In this document: in pieces, positions 1 through 5,948 of the stretch
How the letters are laid out: each line of letters opens with the position of its first letter
How positions within the stretch are numbered: the first letter of the stretch is position 1
Origin: Pseudomonadota bacterium
GTDB taxonomy: Bacteria > Pseudomonadota > Gammaproteobacteria > Burkholderiales > Burkholderiaceae_D
Assembly (NCBI GenBank): GCA_023422955.1
Contig: JAFAGG010000117.1
Span: 1 to 19,344, forward strand
DNA: 19,344 bases
Reading direction: 5' to 3'
Program-made: the position numbers and the translations under genes
The notes under the pieces: generated by a model
Database searches by the model: none
What the model saw: only the letters and a program-made list of their open reading frames with translations
What the model was told of the DNA's origin: nothing

Positions 1-465
1 CCCAAGCCCAAGCCGACTCCCAAGCCATTGCCACGCCCGGAACCGGAGCCGCCAAGCCAGCCGGCCGTTACCGCACCGGCTGAGCAGCCCGTTACAACTC
101 CGCCGCCCGGCGCAACCGCTGCGCCGGCCGCCCCATCGACCGGCGAGGCGCCCGTTACCGCAGCACCGGCTCCGGCAGCGCCGCGTACAATCACCTCCGG
201 CGTGGAATATGTGAACGCACCCGCTCCCCGCTATCCGTCGCTCTCCCGGCGCATGGGCGAAGAAGGCAAGGTGGTGTTGCGCATACTGATTGATGATCGC
301 GGCCGCGCCGAACGCATAGAGCTGCATGAGTCGTCCGGTTCTGCCCGCCTAGATCAGGCTGCTCGCGAAGCGGTACAACGGGCGCGCTTCAAGCCTTATA
401 TCGAAAATGGCCGGGCCATCGCCGTCTTCGCCATCGTACCTATTGCATTCAAATTGGAAAATTAG
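1..465 (+). CDS. tonB: TonB energy-transducing protein, C-terminal part (5' end outside window)
   Basis: TonB carries proton-motive force from the inner-membrane ExbB/ExbD motor across the periplasm to TonB-dependent outer-membrane transporters. The reading frame is open from base 1, so the N-terminal membrane anchor lies upstream of the window. The TTG at 28 is internal and not a start. The first ~65 visible residues are rich in Pro, Ala, Lys and Glu, including Pro-Lys/Pro-Glu dipeptides typical of the periplasm-spanning rod. The last ~85 residues form a TonB C-terminal domain: YPSLSRRMGEEGKVVLR, then a hydrophobic strand, SSGSARLDQAAREAVQRARF, and a final FKPYIENGR plus hydrophobic strand. 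The stop at 463-465 is 12 nt before exbB, so the three genes form one operon. Family assignment is firm; which siderophore or metal complex it serves cannot be seen. Confidence 0.95.
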   Translation, partial: PKPKPTPKPLPRPEPEPPSQPAVTAPAEQPVTTPPPGATAAPAAPSTGEAPVTAAPAPAAPRTITSGVEYVNAPAPRYPSLSRRMGEEGKVVLRILIDDRGRAERIELHESSGSARLDQAAREAVQRARFKPYIENGRAIAVFAIVPIAFKLEN

Positions 466-477
466 GAAGGAAGTGTT

Positions 478-1203
478 ATGCAAGCCAATCCGTTCGGCAT
501 AGAGAACATGTGGGCGCAGGGCGACTTTATTACCAAGTTCGTCGCCATTCTGCTGATCGCCATGTCGATTGCCTCTTGGTATGTCATCGTCACCAAGTCC
601 ATACAGCTGTGGCGACTTCGTCGTTCCGCCCGCGTAGCGGGTCACGAATTCTGGGATGCGGCCAGCCTAAAGGAAGGCATGTCCATACTAGGTGACAACA
701 ATCCTTTTGCGGCGCTGGCCAAGGCCAGCGAATCCGCCGTGCGCCATCACAATGCGCACAAGGGCCACCTGCATGACCAGCTGACCTTGTCCGACTGGGT
801 TACGCTGAGCCTGCGCCAGGCGATCGATGAAATCAACGGCAAGCTGAGCGCCGGCATGGCAGTGCTGGCTTCGGTCAGCTCGAGCGCACCCTTCGTCGGC
901 CTGTTCGGCACGGTCTGGGGCATTTATCATGCGCTGGTTGCCATCGGCGTCTCCGGTCAGGCCGGTATTGAAAAAGTAGCCGGTCCGGTCGGCGAAGCGC
1001 TGATCATGACGGCGCTGGGCTTGGCAGTCGCGATTCCCGCCGCCTTCGGTTATAACGCGCTGGTACGCAGCAACAAGGCCGTGATGGCCAAGCTGAACAA
1101 GTTCGGCTTCGATCTGCATGCCCTGGCCGTCACTGGCGCGCGCTCCGAGCAGGCGTCCACACAACAGGATGTCCTGCGCCTTGCCAGTGCCGGAGGTGCA
1201 TGA
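478..1203 (+). CDS. exbB: ExbB proton channel subunit (MotA/TolQ/ExbB family)
   Basis: ExbB is the inner-membrane channel subunit that with ExbD converts proton flow into motion of TonB. The 241-residue product has the expected three membrane segments at about residues 20-39, 127-155 and 172-196. A cytoplasmic loop of ~85 residues lies between the first two. The family signature APFVGLFGTVWGIYHAL sits at about 137-153, and the third segment begins PVGEALIMTALGLAVAIP. The ATG at 478 follows a good AGGAAGG ribosome site at 464-470. The gene lies between tonB and exbD and overlaps exbD by 4 nt, which supports ExbB rather than TolQ: no tolR, tolA or tolB is present. Length and start agree with the family. 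Confidence 0.95.
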   Translation: MQANPFGIENMWAQGDFITKFVAILLIAMSIASWYVIVTKSIQLWRLRRSARVAGHEFWDAASLKEGMSILGDNNPFAALAKASESAVRHHNAHKGHLHDQLTLSDWVTLSLRQAIDEINGKLSAGMAVLASVSSSAPFVGLFGTVWGIYHALVAIGVSGQAGIEKVAGPVGEALIMTALGLAVAIPAAFGYNALVRSNKAVMAKLNKFGFDLHALAVTGARSEQASTQQDVLRLASAGGA

Positions 1204-1619
1204 TGGCGATGGGTTCGCTGAATGACTCCGAAGAAGATTTCAATCCGGAGATCAATACCACGCCGCTGGTGGATGTGATGCTGGTGCTGCTGATCATCTT
1301 CATCATCACCATCCCGGTGATGACGCACAGCGTGAAGATGGATTTGCCGCAGGCCAGCTCGCAACCGAACGAACCCAAGCCGGATGCGATTGCGCTGACC
1401 ATCGATGCCGATGGCGTGGTGCGCTGGAATGGCGACATGGTCGACATGACTGAACTGGAAATACGGGTCGCCTCTGCGGCCCAGGCCAAGCCGCAGCCGG
1501 AACTGCACCTGCATGCCGAACGCACTACCTATTATGAAAAAATTGCCCAGGTCATGACCGCCGCGCAAAACGGCGGACTCGAAAAAATCGGCTTCGTCAC
1601 CGATCCGGGAACACGCTGA
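1200..1619 (+). CDS. exbD: ExbD, periplasmic/membrane partner of ExbB
   Basis: ExbD is the single-pass partner of ExbB; its membrane aspartate is part of the proton path. The product (138-139 residues) has a short cytoplasmic start, the motif INTTPLVDVMLVLLIIF with the conserved Asp at residue 25, one membrane helix (about 24-41) and a periplasmic ExbD/TolR domain. The ATG at 1200 overlaps the exbB stop (ATGA). The GGAGG at 1192-1196 is only 3 nt from that ATG but 6 nt from the ATG at 1203, so 1203 may be the start actually used. The overlap implies translational coupling with exbB. A hairpin just after the stop ends the operon. Confidence 0.95.
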   Translation: MMAMGSLNDSEEDFNPEINTTPLVDVMLVLLIIFIITIPVMTHSVKMDLPQASSQPNEPKPDAIALTIDADGVVRWNGDMVDMTELEIRVASAAQAKPQPELHLHAERTTYYEKIAQVMTAAQNGGLEKIGFVTDPGTR

Positions 1620-1625
1620 TCAAAT

Positions 1626-1652
1626 CGGCCAGGCGGCTTTTGTGCCTGGCCG
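1626..1652 (+). terminator. Hairpin ending tonB-exbB-exbD
   Basis: A perfect 9-bp inverted repeat, CGGCCAGGC at 1626-1634 and GCCTGGCCG at 1644-1652 with a 9-nt loop, starts 7 nt after the exbD stop. The T-run after it is weak (TTCTCC), so termination may be partial or factor-assisted. Its position between two unrelated operons supports a terminator role. Confidence 0.6.
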
Positions 1653-1700
1653 TTCTCCACATATTTCCCGCTTTCTCCCGCTCTTGCTTCTCCCGTGCGC

Positions 1701-1729
1701 TTGACAAACTGAGTACCTTGCACGATCAT
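1701..1729 (+). promoter_or_regulatory. Candidate sigma-70 promoter of the ars operon
   Basis: A perfect -35 hexamer TTGACA lies at 1701-1706. After 17 nt comes GATCAT (1724-1729), a weak -10. A better-looking CATAAT at 1733-1738 is 26 nt from the -35 and therefore badly spaced for it. The predicted start of transcription falls inside the palindrome at 1728-1747, which fits repression by ArsR. The -35 is convincing; the exact -10 is uncertain. Confidence 0.55.
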
Positions 1730-1747
1730 TTCCATAATATTGGAAAT
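1728..1747. promoter_or_regulatory. Palindrome, candidate ArsR operator
   Basis: ATTTCCA (1728-1734) and TGGAAAT (1741-1747) form perfect 7-bp arms around a 6-nt AT-rich centre. The site abuts the -10 region and ends 8 nt before the arsR ATG. ArsR/SmtB repressors bind such imperfect dyads over or next to their own promoters, so self-repression is the likely role. The right arm contains GGAAA, the only Shine-Dalgarno-like sequence for arsR, so operator and ribosome site may share bases. Confidence 0.6.
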
Positions 1748-1755
1748 ATCGAATC

Positions 1756-2091
1756 ATGGACGACAAACAAGTCATTACCGCCCTATCTGCCCTGGCACAG
1801 GAATCCCGCCTGGGCATCTATCGCCTGTTGGTGGCAACCGGCCCACAGGGTTTGGCCGCCAGCAAGATCGCCGAAGAGCTTGGCCTGCCCGCTTCATCGC
1901 TGTCCTTCCACCTGAAGGAGCTGGCGCATGCCGAGCTGATCCGCCCCAGGCAGGAAGGCCGCTCGATCATTTATTCCGCCAATTTCGCCACCATGAATAC
2001 GCTGGTCGGTTTTCTTACCGAGAACTGCTGCGGCGGCAATCCCTGCAGCGCCACACGCATGCCGGACTGTCACAAGAACGCGGAAGAATGA
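1756..2091 (+). CDS. arsR: ArsR/SmtB-family arsenite-responsive repressor
   Basis: ArsR represses the ars operon and releases DNA when As(III) binds cysteine thiolates. The product is 111 residues with a winged-helix fold. The recognition helix region is LPASSLSFHLKELAHAELI (about 44-62), followed by the wing (RQEGRSIIYSA). The classical ELCVCDL metal site of the E. coli type is absent. Instead there is a C-terminal ENCCGGNPC, giving Cys91, Cys92 and Cys97, with a further Cys105. This resembles the C-terminal As(III) site described for Acidithiobacillus ferrooxidans ArsR. The ATG at 1756 follows the palindromic operator candidate, and the only ribosome-site-like bases are GGAAA at 1742-1746. 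It is the first gene of arsR-acr3-arsC-arsH. As sensing is inferred from cysteines and context. Confidence 0.93.
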   Translation: MDDKQVITALSALAQESRLGIYRLLVATGPQGLAASKIAEELGLPASSLSFHLKELAHAELIRPRQEGRSIIYSANFATMNTLVGFLTENCCGGNPCSATRMPDCHKNAEE

Positions 2092-2134
2092 GCATGAGCC
2101 CTGGTCAGCCCGCAGAAAATCCCCGATAAGCCTC

Positions 2135-3208
2135 ATGACCGCACATACGACTGAACTCGCCGGCGAAGCCGCCCCGGCCATGGGATTTTTCGAGCGCTAT
2201 CTCACTGTCTGGGTGGGGCTGTGCATCGTTGCCGGCATTTTGCTGGGCCGGACCTTGCCCGGCTTTTCTCATGCGATTGCCGGACTTGAAGTCGCCCAGG
2301 TCAATATCCCGGTGGGCGTGCTGATCTGGGTAATGATCATTCCCATGCTGATCAGGATAGACTTCGCCGCCCTGTCGCAAGTGACGGGCCACTGGCGCGG
2401 CATCGGTGTCACGCTCTTCATCAACTGGCTGGTCAAGCCCTTCTCCATGGCCTTGCTGGGCTGGATTTTCATCCGTCACGTGTTTGCCCCTTATCTGCCG
2501 GCAGACCAGCTCGACAGCTACATCGCCGGCCTGATCATCCTGGCGGCAGCGCCGTGCACGGCGATGGTGTTCGTATGGAGCCAGCTTTGCAAGGGCGACC
2601 CGTATTTCACGCTGTCGCAAGTGGCGCTGAACGACGCGATCATGATCGTCGCGTTCGCGCCCATCGTTGCGCTCCTGCTCGGCCTGTCTGCGATTACCGT
2701 GCCCTGGGAAACCCTGATTACCTCGGTAGGCCTGTACATCATCGTTCCCGTTATTCTTGCCCAGCTCGTACGCCGCTCGCTGCTGAAAAAAGGGCACGGC
2801 GCGCTGGAGAAAGCGGTGGCGTTGCTGGGCCCCTATTCCATCACCGCACTGCTGCTTACGCTGATCCTGCTGTTCGCCTTCCAGGGCGAAGCCATCACCA
2901 ACCAGCCGCTGATTATTGCACTGCTGGCCGTGCCCATACTGATACAGGTATTCTTCAACTCGGGCCTGGCCTATCTGCTTAACAGGAAACTCGGCGTGGC
3001 GCATTGTGTTGCCGGCCCCTCGGCGCTGATCGGTGCATCGAATTTTTTCGAACTCGCGGTTGCCACCGCCATCAGCCTGTTCGGATTCCAGTCCGGCGCC
3101 GCACTCGCCACCGTGGTCGGCGTGCTGATTGAAGTGCCGGTCATGCTGCTGGTGGTAGGTATCGTCAATCGTAGCCGGCAATGGTATGAAGCCGGCGCAA
3201 CTGCTTAA
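2135..3208 (+). CDS. acr3: Acr3-type arsenite efflux permease
   Basis: Acr3 is an inner-membrane carrier of the bile/arsenite/riboflavin transporter superfamily that exports arsenite. The 357-residue product is almost wholly hydrophobic, with about ten predicted membrane segments. Two Acr3 signatures are clear. The first is AAAPCTAMVFVWSQLCKGDP around Cys141, the essential thiol of the family, followed by ALNDAIM (about 164-170). The second is SNFFELAVATAISLFG around Glu306, the conserved acidic residue of the later half. It is unrelated to the 12-helix ArsB family, although it is often annotated arsB. The start at 2135 has no clear ribosome site; an internal Met16 just before the first helix is possible. 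A 43-nt gap separates it from arsR, and arsC starts 12 nt after its stop. Confidence 0.95.
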   Translation: MTAHTTELAGEAAPAMGFFERYLTVWVGLCIVAGILLGRTLPGFSHAIAGLEVAQVNIPVGVLIWVMIIPMLIRIDFAALSQVTGHWRGIGVTLFINWLVKPFSMALLGWIFIRHVFAPYLPADQLDSYIAGLIILAAAPCTAMVFVWSQLCKGDPYFTLSQVALNDAIMIVAFAPIVALLLGLSAITVPWETLITSVGLYIIVPVILAQLVRRSLLKKGHGALEKAVALLGPYSITALLLTLILLFAFQGEAITNQPLIIALLAVPILIQVFFNSGLAYLLNRKLGVAHCVAGPSALIGASNFFELAVATAISLFGFQSGAALATVVGVLIEVPVMLLVVGIVNRSRQWYEAGATA

Positions 3209-3220
3209 CAAGGATCTCTT

Positions 3221-3643
3221 ATGCAAGTCACCATTTATCACAATCCCAACTGCGGCACGTCGCGCAACACGCTGGCCCTGATCCGCAATGCCGGCATAGA
3301 GCCAACCGTCATCGAATACGTGAAACAACCGCCCAGCCGTGAAGCATTAAAAGACATGATCGCCCGCGCCGGACTGAGTGTCAGAGACGCGCTGCGCGAA
3401 AAAGGTACGCCTTATGCGGAACTGGGACTTGATAATCCCGCGCTGTCCGACGACGAACTGCTGGATGCGATGATGGCCCACCCGATTCTGATCAATCGCC
3501 CTTTCGTGGTCACCCCCATTGGCGCTCGCCTGTGCCGTCCTTCCGAAACCGTGCTGGATATTTTTCCTGCCGCGCAGCAAGCTGCGTTCAGCAAGGAAGA
3601 TGGGGAAGCTGTGATTGATGCCAGCGGCAAGCGAGTGAAGTGA
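3221..3643 (+). CDS. arsC: Glutaredoxin-coupled arsenate reductase
   Basis: ArsC reduces arsenate to arsenite in the cytoplasm, using glutathione and glutaredoxin, and so supplies the substrate of Acr3. The 140-residue product matches the R773-type family rather than the thioredoxin-coupled type. The active loop HNPNCGTSRNT carries Cys11. Arg59, Arg93 (INRPFVVT) and Arg106 (RLCRPSE) correspond to the three arginines (60, 94, 107) that surround the catalytic Cys12 of the R773 enzyme, with an offset of one. AAGGA at 3210-3214 is a good ribosome site. It lies 12 nt after acr3 and 1 nt before arsH, so co-transcription is near certain. Confidence 0.96.
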   Translation: MQVTIYHNPNCGTSRNTLALIRNAGIEPTVIEYVKQPPSREALKDMIARAGLSVRDALREKGTPYAELGLDNPALSDDELLDAMMAHPILINRPFVVTPIGARLCRPSETVLDIFPAAQQAAFSKEDGEAVIDASGKRVK

Positions 3644-3644
3644 G

Positions 3645-4412
3645 ATGACGGAACGCATTGCAGAGCTGCCCCATATCAGTGCCGCTCATCTGGATATTCC
3701 CACCCGGGATAAGCTGAACTCTGGGCCCGCCTTCACTCACCCGCCCCGCATCCTGCTGCTGTACGGCTCCCTGCGCGAGCGCTCCTACAGCCGCTTGCTA
3801 ACGCTGGAAGCCGAACGCATCCTCACGCACTTCGGTGCCGAGACCCGCGTGTTCGATCCGCATGGCTTGCCCATGGTCGACAGCTGCGCGTCGGATCATC
3901 CCAAGGTGCAGGAATTGCGCACGCTCTCGGCATGGTCGGAAGGTCAGGTCTGGTGCAGTCCCGAGCGACATGGCAACCTGACTGGCATCTTCAAGTCGCA
4001 GATAGACTGGCTGCCGCTGGAAGTCGGCAGCGTCCGGCCCACGCAAGGCAGAACACTCGCCGTGATGCAGGTATCCGGCGGCTCACAATCCTTCAACGCT
4101 GTGAATGCGATGCGCGTGCTGGGGCGCTGGATGCGCATGGTCACCATCCCGAATCAATCCTCGGTCGCCAAGGCCTTCCAGGAATTTGATGACGATGGCC
4201 GCATGAAAGCCTCCCCGTATTACGACCGGCTGGTCGATGTGATGGAAGAGCTGTTCAAATTTACGCTACTGATACGTGATCGATCGGACTATCTGACTAG
4301 CCGCTACAGCGAACGAAAGGAAGCAGCTCCTGCACTTGCCACCACGCTGGCGACTGCCGCCATGTCGCATGAAGCCTTGATGAATTCGCAAGCCAGCACC
4401 GACTTGGAATGA
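3645..4412 (+). CDS. arsH: ArsH, FMN-dependent NADPH oxidoreductase of arsenic operons
   Basis: ArsH proteins are flavodoxin-like NADPH:FMN oxidoreductases; characterised members oxidise trivalent methylated and aromatic arsenicals to less toxic pentavalent forms. The 255-residue product has the FMN phosphate loop LYGSLRERSYSR (about 39-50), the ArsH-specific SPERHGNLTGIFKSQIDWLP (105-124) and SGGSQSFNAVNAMR (144-157). The ~35-residue N-terminal extension before the flavodoxin fold is usual for ArsH and separates it from ordinary NADPH-FMN reductases. The ATG at 3645 comes one base after the arsC stop, so translation is probably coupled. It is the last gene of the operon; I see no strong terminator in the 79 nt before the PHO box. 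Substrate is inferred from the family. Confidence 0.94.
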   Translation: MTERIAELPHISAAHLDIPTRDKLNSGPAFTHPPRILLLYGSLRERSYSRLLTLEAERILTHFGAETRVFDPHGLPMVDSCASDHPKVQELRTLSAWSEGQVWCSPERHGNLTGIFKSQIDWLPLEVGSVRPTQGRTLAVMQVSGGSQSFNAVNAMRVLGRWMRMVTIPNQSSVAKAFQEFDDDGRMKASPYYDRLVDVMEELFKFTLLIRDRSDYLTSRYSERKEAAPALATTLATAAMSHEALMNSQASTDLE

Positions 4413-4491
4413 AATTATCCTTCTCTGGCTTTCTTGCTGCCCGACACTAAGCCTGATCAAAGCCAATCAAGAATTTACGTCAGGACGGCAT

Positions 4492-4525
4492 TTGTCATCT
4501 CTCTGTCATAAGCCTTTCCTAGAAT
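4492..4525 (+). promoter_or_regulatory. PHO box and -10 of a PhoB-activated promoter for phoU
   Basis: Two heptamers, TTGTCAT (4492-4498) and CTGTCAT (4503-4509), are repeated at exactly 11-nt spacing. This is the PHO-box pattern bound by PhoB (consensus CTGTCAT-N4-CTGTCAT). A -10 hexamer TAGAAT (4520-4525) follows 10 nt after the second heptamer, where the PHO box replaces a -35 in known PhoB promoters. A degraded third heptamer (CTTTCCT, 4514-4520) keeps the same spacing. The predicted transcript starts near 4532, leaving a leader of ~135 nt before phoU. Confidence 0.8.
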
Positions 4526-4666
4526 CGCAAGACAGTCAGGCAGACCGGCAGGCTAACGTTATCGCAAGCCCCGTTTCCGGCATGAACAGCAATCCTCGGC
4601 GGCACGCCTGCTCTTTTTCGGATCAGATACAGGGCGACGACGCGGAGCATATAGACAGAGAGAGTC

Positions 4667-5368
4667 ATGCATAAAGATCATTCGATGAAGCAGTTCGATC
4701 TGGATCAGGAAAGAATCCGCGCCAAACTTTTGATGATGGCGGGCATTGCGGAAAACCAGTTCTACGATGCGCTGATCAGCTTCCGTACCGGCAACGCCGT
4801 CAAGGCGGAGCGCGTGATCCAGGACGATAGGAAAATCGACCAACTGGAACGTGAAATCGACAGCGACTGCAGCCACCTGATCATGAAATGGCAACCCGCC
4901 GCCTACGACCTGAGAACCGTGGTCGCGACGCTGAAAGTCATCACCGATATAGAACGCATAGGCGACGAAGCCGCCAAGATCGCACGCGTGGCCCTCAAGA
5001 TCCAGGAGCGCTCGCACCCCACGCTGAATCATGCCGAAGTCACGCGCATGATCGGCACTTATGCGCAGAATCTGCTGCGCGTTTCACTGGATGCCTTCGC
5101 ACGGCTCGACAAGACCCAGGCCCATGCCGCGCTGTCCAAGGATGCGGCGATAGACCTGGAGCTGAAAAACATCATGCGCAACCTGATCGTGCATATGATG
5201 GAAGACACCCGTACCATTTCCGCCGCCATCGATACGCTGTGGGTAGCCAAAGCGATAGAGCGCATCGGCGATCATGCGATGAATATCGCGGAGTATGTGA
5301 TTTACGTGGTGGATGGCAAGGATATCCGCCATGCCGATCAGATAGCGGCGAAGATAGCCAATTCCTGA
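4667..5368 (+). CDS. phoU: PhoU, negative regulator of the phosphate regulon
   Basis: PhoU is a cytoplasmic helical-bundle protein that links the Pst phosphate transporter to the PhoR sensor kinase and restrains phosphate uptake and PhoB activation. The 233-residue product has the family's two tandem three-helix repeats, each with its metal-binding signature: DIERIGDEAAKIA (Glu96 to Asp100) and AIERIGDHAMNIAEY (Glu198 to Asp202). The ATG at 4667 follows AGAGAGAG; an in-frame ATG at 4685 is a weaker alternative. A PHO box sits ~170 nt upstream. PhoU genes usually end a pstSCAB operon or precede phoB; here neither pst nor pho genes are adjacent and the ars operon lies directly upstream. Whether it acts on Pst, on PhoR or on both cannot be seen. 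Confidence 0.95.
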   Translation: MHKDHSMKQFDLDQERIRAKLLMMAGIAENQFYDALISFRTGNAVKAERVIQDDRKIDQLEREIDSDCSHLIMKWQPAAYDLRTVVATLKVITDIERIGDEAAKIARVALKIQERSHPTLNHAEVTRMIGTYAQNLLRVSLDAFARLDKTQAHAALSKDAAIDLELKNIMRNLIVHMMEDTRTISAAIDTLWVAKAIERIGDHAMNIAEYVIYVVDGKDIRHADQIAAKIANS

Positions 5369-5381
5369 CCGGCTCAGGTTT

Positions 5382-5426
5382 CTGCATGTGGAGAGATCGC
5401 CCGGCATGCAGCCAGCTTCGCTTTTT
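5382..5426 (+). terminator. Weak candidate terminator after phoU
   Basis: CTGCATG (5382-5388) and CATGCAG (5405-5411) form 7-bp arms around a 16-nt loop. A T-run (5422-5426) begins 10 nt later, immediately after a minor AGC-TTC-GCT hairpin. The distance between main stem and T-run is too long for a standard intrinsic terminator, so this is tentative. Confidence 0.3.
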
Positions 5427-5488
5427 ATCATGCGACCAGGTGCGTAGGTAAGATCTTTGTGCAAGCCTGTCGACGAAACATCACGTGC

Positions 5489-5517
5489 TTCGCAAGACGG
5501 CGGCAAGGGTATAGAAT
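5489..5517 (+). promoter_or_regulatory. Candidate sigma-70 promoter of the small gene at 5559
   Basis: TTCGCA (5489-5494) and TAGAAT (5512-5517; within TATAGAAT) are 17 nt apart. Transcription would begin near 5524, about 35 nt before the ATG at 5559. This position argues against the longer reading that would start upstream at 5457, because that start would lie before the promoter. Confidence 0.5.
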
Positions 5518-5558
5518 CAGAGGCATTCCCTGCAACAACGCGCCCTCGCCCCGCCTCC

Positions 5559-5873
5559 ATGCCTTACAAAGCTCCCGCAGAATTAGTCGCCGCTCATCCC
5601 ATCCCGCAATGCATACCGCTGATCGAAGCCAATGTGCGACGCTTTCAGGCACAACTGCAGGAAGGTTACGACAAGATGCAGAGAAAGGCGGCGCACGATG
5701 GACAAGCCATTACCGCTTTCGATGCCTGGGCCTTTGTCCTGGTCGATGAAGTGTTCCAGGACATGCTGGAAGCCGAAGTGGATCACAGTACCGCTGCCGC
5801 TTATACCGAGGAAGTCGGCCGCCGTCTGACCATGAAGATACAGCGCGCCATCCGCATCGCCGGCAAGAACTGA
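5559..5873 (+). CDS. Small uncharacterised protein (104 residues)
   Basis: I do not recognise this family and assign no function. The product is soluble-looking and mostly helical in character: no signal peptide, no membrane segment, and no cysteine apart from one near residue 18 (HPIPQCIPL). After a Pro-containing start (MPYKAPAELVAAHPIPQCIP) come long amphipathic stretches with many Gln, Glu, Lys and Arg, a WAFVLVDEVFQDMLEAEVD segment in the middle and a basic end (KIQRAIRIAGKN). The frame is open upstream to 5457, but that part is low in recognisable structure and lies ahead of a credible promoter at 5489-5517, so I choose the ATG at 5559. It stands alone between phoU and a strong terminator. 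Normal codon use and a matching promoter and terminator suggest a real gene, probably lineage-restricted. Confidence 0.75.
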   Translation: MPYKAPAELVAAHPIPQCIPLIEANVRRFQAQLQEGYDKMQRKAAHDGQAITAFDAWAFVLVDEVFQDMLEAEVDHSTAAAYTEEVGRRLTMKIQRAIRIAGKN

Positions 5874-5899
5874 GTGGCCGCTTCATTATTCGGATCATA

Positions 5900-5932
5900 A
5901 AAAAACGCTGCCTGAATCAGGCAGCGTTTTTT
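5900..5932. terminator. Strong bidirectional terminator between convergent genes
   Basis: A perfect 15-bp stem (5900-5914 with 5918-5932) closes on a 3-nt loop. It consists of a GC-rich core (CGCTGCCTG / CAGGCAGCG) flanked by six A on the left and six T on the right. It therefore reads as an intrinsic terminator on both strands, ending the 104-residue gene on + and the aminotransferase gene on -. Confidence 0.95.
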
Positions 5933-5948
5933 ATCGGCTTTTCGTCGC

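Noticed and set aside
2105..3328. 407-codon open frame on the - strand opposite acr3
   Set aside because: Acr3 on the + strand has full family motifs. The antisense product is Gln/Arg/His-rich with no domain and spans the start of arsC, as expected of an antisense shadow in GC-rich coding DNA.
1756..4412. ars operon as a recent mobile island
   Set aside because: No transposase, integrase, attachment repeats or tRNA flank it, and base composition looks like its neighbours.
5457..5558. 34-codon upstream extension of the small unknown gene
   Set aside because: A credible promoter at 5489-5517 would lie inside the extension, and the extra residues show no structure.
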